Source: a bacterium (GTDB lineage: Archaea; Thermoplasmatota; Thermoplasmata; Lutacidiplasmatales; UBA184). From it: a stretch of DNA of 46,052 nucleotides. Shown piece after piece: positions 42,200-46,052 of this stretch; the stretch's first letter is position 1, and every line of letters starts with the position of its first letter. Under the pieces are notes generated by a model, which ran no database searches, was not told the origin of the DNA, and was given only the letters and a program-made list of their open reading frames with translations. The stretch is from the NCBI GenBank assembly GCA_027309555.1, contig DAIDCO010000011.1, positions 1 through 46,052 on the forward strand, read 5' to 3'. A program made the translations under genes and the position numbers.

Positions 42200-43688
42200 C
42201 GATCCACCTCCGGCGCGATCCGAGGCTGGCGCGACCCGCCTCCGCCCACGCCCCCCCTCGGGGCACGGTGGAGGCGAGCGGCCGCGTCGGTCGGGGAGCG
42301 CGGAGGGCCCCGACCACCCCCAGCGCCACCGTGGTGAGAACGTCGGGGGTCAGGCCCCGGTCGACCGACTCCCGATACGATCGGAAGACCGCCGGGAAGA
42401 GCGCGTAGGAGAGCGCTTCGGCCTCGTCCGCCCCGGGCACGAAGCCGCGGACCTCCGCGAGCATCTTCTCGAACTCGGGCGCGAGCAGGTCGGCCGGACG
42501 ACCGACGATGGCCGGCGACTCCTGTGTCACTCGGCGGAGGAGCGCGGGGTCGATCGGGCCGGGTGCGGCTCCGTAGAGGCCCCGTACATAGTCCCGTACC
42601 TCCCGGGTGATCTCGCGGTAGCGGCTTCCGACGAGGACGTTGATGACCGCCTGCACGCCTACGATCTGGCTGGTCGGGGTCACGAGCGGGGGGAACCCGA
42701 GGTCGGCCCGCACGCGCGGCACCTCCTGGACGACCTCCGTGAGCCGGCCGAGCGCCTCCTGCTCGCGGAGCTGAGAAAGAAGGTTCGAAAGCATCCCGCC
42801 CGGGATCTGGTGCGTCAGGATCCCGGGGTCGGTCTGCAGGCTCCTTAAGTCGAGGAGCGGACGGTAGCGGTCGAGGACGGTGCGGAAATGCTCGGAGAGC
42901 TCGGCGAGCGCGGCAAGGTCGAGCTTCGGGTCGGCCGCACTGCCCCGCAGCGCGCCGACCATCGCCTCGGTCGGCGGCTGGCTCGCGCCCCCCGCGAACG
43001 GGCTCAGCGCGGTGTCGATCGCGGCGGCGCCGGCGTCGACGACGGCCAGACAGGTCATCGCCGACATCCCGCTCGAGGAGTGGGTGTGGACGACCACGGG
43101 GAGCCCCACGTTGCGGACGAGCGCGCGGACGAGCTCGGCGCCTTCGTGCGGAGGGAGGAACCCGCCCATGTCCTTGACGCACAGTTCGTCGGCCCCCATT
43201 TCGGCGAGCGTGCGGCCGAGGGCCACGAACGCCTCGAGCGTGTGCACGGGGGAGGACGTGTAGCAGATCGTGGCTTGGGCACGGGCCCCCGCCCGCTTCA
43301 CCGCGTCGAGCGCGACCGCCATGTTCCGGGGGTCGTTGAGCGCGTCGAAGACCCGGAACACGTCGATGCCCTGCCGCGCCGACTCCGCGACGAAAGGGCG
43401 TACGACGTCGTCCGGGTAGTGTCGGTACCCGACGAGGTTCTGTCCGCGCAGCAGCATCTGCAACGGCGTGCGCGGCATCGCCTTCTTGAGCTGGCGCAGG
43501 CGCTCCCACGGGTCCTCGTGCAAGTATCGTAGGCAGACGTCGAACGTCGCTCCGCCCCAGACCTCGAGCGACCGGTAGCCGATCGCGTCGAGCCGCTCGG
43601 CCGCCGGCAGCATGTCCCGCGTGCGCATGCGGGTGGCGATCAGCGACTGGTGGCCGTCGCGCAGGACCGTTTCGGTGATGCCGACCAT
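42171..43688 (-). CDS. Pyruvate/oxaloacetate-type carboxyltransferase subunit (5S / OadA / PycB catalytic domain)
   Basis: A metal-dependent barrel enzyme moving a carboxyl group between biotin and pyruvate/oxaloacetate. 'ITETVLRDGHQSLIATRMRTRDML' supplies the metal Asp (D11) and substrate Arg. 'ELCVKDMGG' has the Lys that is carbamylated in relatives (K172), and 'VVVHTHSSSGM' the metal His pair (H201, H203). The C-terminal conserved PYC/OADA region follows (about 290-470; 'THQIPGGMLSNLLSQLREQ', 'GFPPLVTPTSQIVGVQAV'). The protein (505 residues) ends without a biotin domain, which is a separate gene. It lies 11 bp after the PccB/MmdA-type gene, so one operon encodes two carboxyltransferases. 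Confidence 0.93.
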   Translation of the reverse strand: MVGITETVLRDGHQSLIATRMRTRDMLPAAERLDAIGYRSLEVWGGATFDVCLRYLHEDPWERLRQLKKAMPRTPLQMLLRGQNLVGYRHYPDDVVRPFVAESARQGIDVFRVFDALNDPRNMAVALDAVKRAGARAQATICYTSSPVHTLEAFVALGRTLAEMGADELCVKDMGGFLPPHEGAELVRALVRNVGLPVVVHTHSSSGMSAMTCLAVVDAGAAAIDTALSPFAGGASQPPTEAMVGALRGSAADPKLDLAALAELSEHFRTVLDRYRPLLDLRSLQTDPGILTHQIPGGMLSNLLSQLREQEALGRLTEVVQEVPRVRADLGFPPLVTPTSQIVGVQAVINVLVGSRYREITREVRDYVRGLYGAAPGPIDPALLRRVTQESPAIVGRPADLLAPEFEKMLAEVRGFVPGADEAEALSYALFPAVFRSYRESVDRGLTPDVLTTVALGVVGALRAPRPTRPLASTVPRGGAWAEAGRASLGSRRRWIDAHHARAGR

Positions 43689-43698
43689 CGTACCCCGG

Positions 43699-45249
43699 TC
43701 AGAGCGGAACGTTCCCGTGCTTGCGCGCCGGACGGTCGTCCCGCTTCGAGGCGAGCATCCGGAGCCCCGCGACCAGGCGGGCCCGAGTGTCGGCCGGGTC
43801 GATCACGTCGTCAATGTACCCCCGCTCCGCGGCGAGGTACGGGTTCAGGAACTCTCGACGATACTCGGCCGTGAGCTTCTGCCGCAGCGCGTCGCGCTCG
43901 GCCTCCCCGGCCGCATCGAGCTCGCGACGCGAGAGGATGTTCACCGCCCCTTCCGCCCCCATCACGGCGATCTCGGCGGTGGGCCAGGCCAGGTTCATGT
44001 CGCCGCCCAGGTGCTTAGAGCACATCACGACGTACGCGCCGCCGTAGGCCTTGCGCAGGATCACCGTCAGCATCGGCACGGTCGCATCGGCGTACGCGTA
44101 GAGCAGCTTCGCTCCGTGGCGGATGATCCCCCCGTGCTCCTGGGCGGTCCCCGGAAGGAACCCCGGCACGTCCACGAACGTAAGGAGGGGCAGGTGGAAA
44201 GCGTCACAGAACCGCACGAAGCGCGCGGCCTTGGTCGACGCGTTGATGTCGAGCGTTCCGGCGAGCACGGAGGGGTTGTTCGCCACGACGCCCACCGGGC
44301 GGCCGTCGAGCCGAGCGAATCCGACCACGACATTCGCGGCCCACTCCGCCTGGACCTCGAGGAACGACTCGAGGTCGAGGACGCGCTCGAGGATCGCGTG
44401 GACGTCGTACGGCGCGTTCGCCTCCTCGGGGACGATCGTCTCGAGCTCCTTCGCGGCGGCGTCGGCCGGCGCCGCGGCCGCCGCGAGGGGCGGTTCCTCG
44501 AGGTTGTTGAGGGGCAGGTAGGAGAGGAGGTGACGGGAAAGCTCGATCGCGTCGCGGTCGGTCTCGGCGGTGAAATGCGAAACGCCGGTCAGCTCCGCGT
44601 GCGCGCGGGCCCCGCCGAGCGCCTCCATCGTCACCTCTTCGCTGGTCACGGCGCGGACCACGTCCGGGCCCGTGATGAACATCTGACCCGTCCCCCGCGT
44701 CATGATGACGAAGTCGGTCAGCGCCGGCGAGTAGACCGCCCCGCCCGCGCACGGCCCGAGGACGAGCGACACCTGGGGCACGACGCCCGAGAGGAGGACG
44801 TTCTGGTAGAACACGTCGCCGTAGCCGCCGAGGCTCAGGACCCCTTCTTGGATGCGCGCTCCTCCCGAATCGTTGAACCCGACGATCGGGACCCCCGCTT
44901 TGCGGGCGGTCTCCATGACCTGAACGATCTTCATCGCATGCGCCTCGCCGAGCGCTCCGCCGAAAACGGTCGCATCCTGGGCGAACGCGCAGACCGGTCG
45001 GCCGTCGACCTCGCCCCAGCCGGTCACGACGCCGTCGCCGGGGACCCGCCGCTCCTCGCGGCCGAAGGTGTCGACGCGGTGCGTCACGAACGCGCCGAGC
45101 TCGGTGAACGTTCCGGGGTCGAAGAACGCCTCGAGCCGTTCGTGCGCGCTCAGCTTGCCTGCGGCCCGGTGCCGCTCGGTCCGCTCGGCACCCCCGCCCT
45201 CGCGGGCCCTCTTCCTCAGGACCGCCCACCGGTCGAACGCCTCGCTCAT
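43699..45249 (-). CDS. Acyl-CoA carboxyltransferase subunit (PccB / MmdA / transcarboxylase 12S type)
   Basis: It transfers carboxyl groups between biotin and propionyl-CoA/methylmalonyl-CoA. The crotonase-fold halves are clear: N-terminal 'GKLSAHERLEAFFDPGTFTELG', 'FAQDATVFGGALGEAHAMKI', 'GFNDSGGARIQEGVLSLGGYG', 'GPCAGGAVYSPALTDF', and C-terminal 'NASTKAARFVRFCDAF', 'VDVPGFLPGTAQEHGGIIRHGAKLLYAY', 'RKAYGGAYVVMCSKHLGGD'. From the ATG at 45249 it has 516 residues, the standard size. A GGAGG sequence precedes the ATG, and ATGA overlaps the BirA stop. The larger open frame to 45972 is a shadow of birA. Methylmalonyl-CoA decarboxylase alpha, propionyl-CoA carboxylase beta and transcarboxylase 12S cannot be told apart by sequence alone. 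Confidence 0.94.
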   Translation of the reverse strand: MSEAFDRWAVLRKRAREGGGAERTERHRAAGKLSAHERLEAFFDPGTFTELGAFVTHRVDTFGREERRVPGDGVVTGWGEVDGRPVCAFAQDATVFGGALGEAHAMKIVQVMETARKAGVPIVGFNDSGGARIQEGVLSLGGYGDVFYQNVLLSGVVPQVSLVLGPCAGGAVYSPALTDFVIMTRGTGQMFITGPDVVRAVTSEEVTMEALGGARAHAELTGVSHFTAETDRDAIELSRHLLSYLPLNNLEEPPLAAAAAPADAAAKELETIVPEEANAPYDVHAILERVLDLESFLEVQAEWAANVVVGFARLDGRPVGVVANNPSVLAGTLDINASTKAARFVRFCDAFHLPLLTFVDVPGFLPGTAQEHGGIIRHGAKLLYAYADATVPMLTVILRKAYGGAYVVMCSKHLGGDMNLAWPTAEIAVMGAEGAVNILSRRELDAAGEAERDALRQKLTAEYRREFLNPYLAAERGYIDDVIDPADTRARLVAGLRMLASKRDDRPARKHGNVPL

Positions 45250-45989
45250 GGGGCCTCCTCCACGCGAAGGTCGCCGGCTCTTATTGCCATCCGCTCCCCC
45301 CGGTCCTCGACCCAGAGCTCCCCTTCGTCCCCCAGCGCGACGATCGTCCCGACGGGACGCTCGTCGACGCGGGCCGGCCGACCGACGCCGAACAGCACGG
45401 CGCGGCACCGCGCCCGAAGCACCGGCAGTTGAGCGGGGTCGCGAACCGCGCGGCCCGCCTCGAGCACGGCGTCGACCACGAGGGGTTCCACCGCGTCGGG
45501 GGAGGGCGGAGGATGGACGGAACGGGACAGCACCGCGACCCGATCCCGGATCTCCGCGGGGAGCCGGCCGATATCGGTCACCACGTTGACCCCCACACCT
45601 ACCACGGCCGCCGAGCCGAGTCGGGGGGAAGCGACCCGGTCCACGAGGATCCCGGCCAGCTTCCGGCTCGGTCGGCCACCGTCCACCAGCAGGAGGTCGT
45701 TCGGCCACTTCACGCGGAGGGGGAGCGCGAACTGTCGCCCGAGCGACTCCGCTAGGACCGTGCCTACCGCGAGCGGCAGGAGGCCCGCATGGCTCTCGGG
45801 CGCGGCGAGGATCATCGAGAGATAGAGCCCCCCGTCGGGCGACTCCCACGTGTGGTCGAGGCGGCCGCGGCCGTGCCGCTGCCGGCGCGCGACGACCCGG
45901 GTACCCTCCCCCGCTCCCGCGCGCGCGAGGGCGATCGCTCGGTCCTGCGTGGAGGGGAGTTCCTCGTACCACTCTCGAGTCTCGTGCAA
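45246..45989 (-). CDS. birA: Biotin--protein ligase (BirA), catalytic type without DNA-binding domain
   Basis: It attaches biotin to the carrier encoded two genes later. Motifs are 'LPSTQDRAIALARAG', the biotinyl-AMP loop 'RRQRHGRGRLDHTW' with 'SPDGGLYLSM', 'LPLRVKWPNDLLL' and 'RKLAGILVD', then 'VVGVGVNV'. The C-terminal small domain ends 'GELWVEDRGERMAIRAGDL'. There is no N-terminal helix-turn-helix, so it is not a repressor. The start is a TTG at 45989, preceded by GGGGAG at 45995-46000; no in-frame ATG or GTG is available nearby. It opens the biotin operon. Confidence 0.94.
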   Translation of the reverse strand: MHETREWYEELPSTQDRAIALARAGAGEGTRVVARRQRHGRGRLDHTWESPDGGLYLSMILAAPESHAGLLPLAVGTVLAESLGRQFALPLRVKWPNDLLLVDGGRPSRKLAGILVDRVASPRLGSAAVVGVGVNVVTDIGRLPAEIRDRVAVLSRSVHPPPSPDAVEPLVVDAVLEAGRAVRDPAQLPVLRARCRAVLFGVGRPARVDERPVGTIVALGDEGELWVEDRGERMAIRAGDLRVEEAP

Positions 45990-45994
45990 CGGAG

Positions 45995-46000
45995 CTCCCC
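45995..46000 (-). promoter_or_regulatory. Shine-Dalgarno sequence supporting the TTG start of birA
   Basis: The minus strand reads GGGGAG, 5 nt before the TTG at 45989. An ATG slightly upstream (46024) is in another frame. Confidence 0.5.
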
Positions 46001-46021
46001 GCCGGCCGGCGAGCGGGTCCG

Positions 46022-46031
46022 CATCTTTAGG
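46022..46031 (-). promoter_or_regulatory. TATA-like box of the biotin operon
   Basis: The minus strand reads CCTAAAGATG (46022-46031), predicting a start near 46002. That would include the birA Shine-Dalgarno sequence in a leader of about 13 nt. Confidence 0.4.
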
Positions 46032-46052
46032 GTTTGGCGGGCGGGGAGAACC

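Noticed and set aside
41642-45989. Interpretation of the biotin operon as a complete sodium-pumping decarboxylase
   Set aside because: No membrane beta subunit (OadB/MmdB type) or small membrane gamma subunit is present among the genes; it could still be encoded elsewhere.
45812-46024. ATG-started frame at the right edge, close to the TATA-like box
   Set aside because: It is out of frame with birA, Arg-rich and overlaps the birA coding region. The TTG with Shine-Dalgarno sequence is a better start.
1-46052. CRISPR arrays, insertion sequences, prophage or toxin-antitoxin modules
   Set aside because: No regularly spaced repeats, transposase, integrase or phage genes were seen; gene content is housekeeping plus transport and secretion.

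Overview
The window is a gene-dense, very GC-rich piece of an archaeal chromosome. Archaeal markers are TFB, a TATA box about 25 bp ahead of many first-gene starts, archaeal PheS/PheT, SRP54, Pth2, Csl4, primase PriL, RtcB, and an intron-containing tRNA-Leu without encoded CCA. Secreted S53 proteases, a C-terminally anchored peptide-binding protein with 'ETGL' Ig-like repeats, and biotin/methylmalonyl-CoA genes suggest an uncultured member of the Thermoplasmatota living partly on protein. That placement is inference from gene content.

Layout. 1-13.8 kb (all minus strand): TFB (cut by the window edge) behind two strong DNA palindromes, a TrmB-like regulator, then methylmalonyl-CoA mutase large subunit - epimerase - enolase - ribosomal protein S2 in one run, PheS-PheT, an S53 (sedolisin) protease, and a GltD-like flavoprotein. 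13.9-16.2 kb (plus): SRP54, a DUF1616-like membrane protein, Pth2. 16.2-26.5 kb: a peptide ABC transporter, with a giant anchored binding protein on the minus strand and divergent permease-permease-ATPase-ATPase plus a small membrane protein on the plus strand. 26.5-33.3 kb (plus): ribulose-phosphate epimerase, DNA ligase, PRC-barrel protein, tRNA-Leu(UAA), METTL5-like methylase, Csl4, SHMT, AK6-like kinase, CDP-alcohol phosphatidyltransferase. 33.2-35.7 kb (minus): PriL and a site-2 protease. 35.8-39.7 kb (plus): a second, PKD-rich S53 protease. 39.7-41.2 kb (minus): RtcB. 41.3-41.6 kb (plus): small zinc-ribbon membrane protein. 41.6-46 kb (minus): BirA, a PccB/MmdA-type carboxyltransferase, a pyruvate-type (5S/OadA) carboxyltransferase, and a biotin carrier.

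How the genes work together. Two secreted acid-type proteases and the oligopeptide transporter make a plausible protein-scavenging route. The biotin operon has the three subunit types of the propionibacterial transcarboxylase (12S, 5S, 1.3S) plus the biotin ligase, and no biotin carboxylase or membrane decarboxylase subunit is visible. With the methylmalonyl-CoA epimerase and mutase 35 kb away, this could form a Wood-Werkman-like module exchanging carboxyl groups between pyruvate/oxaloacetate and propionyl-/methylmalonyl-CoA. This is the most interesting hypothesis in the window.

Expression signals are mixed. Many first genes have a TATA-like box about 25 bp from the start codon (leaderless or near-leaderless), whereas several internal operon genes have Shine-Dalgarno sequences or ATGA overlaps. 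No CRISPR array, insertion sequence, prophage or rRNA was seen.
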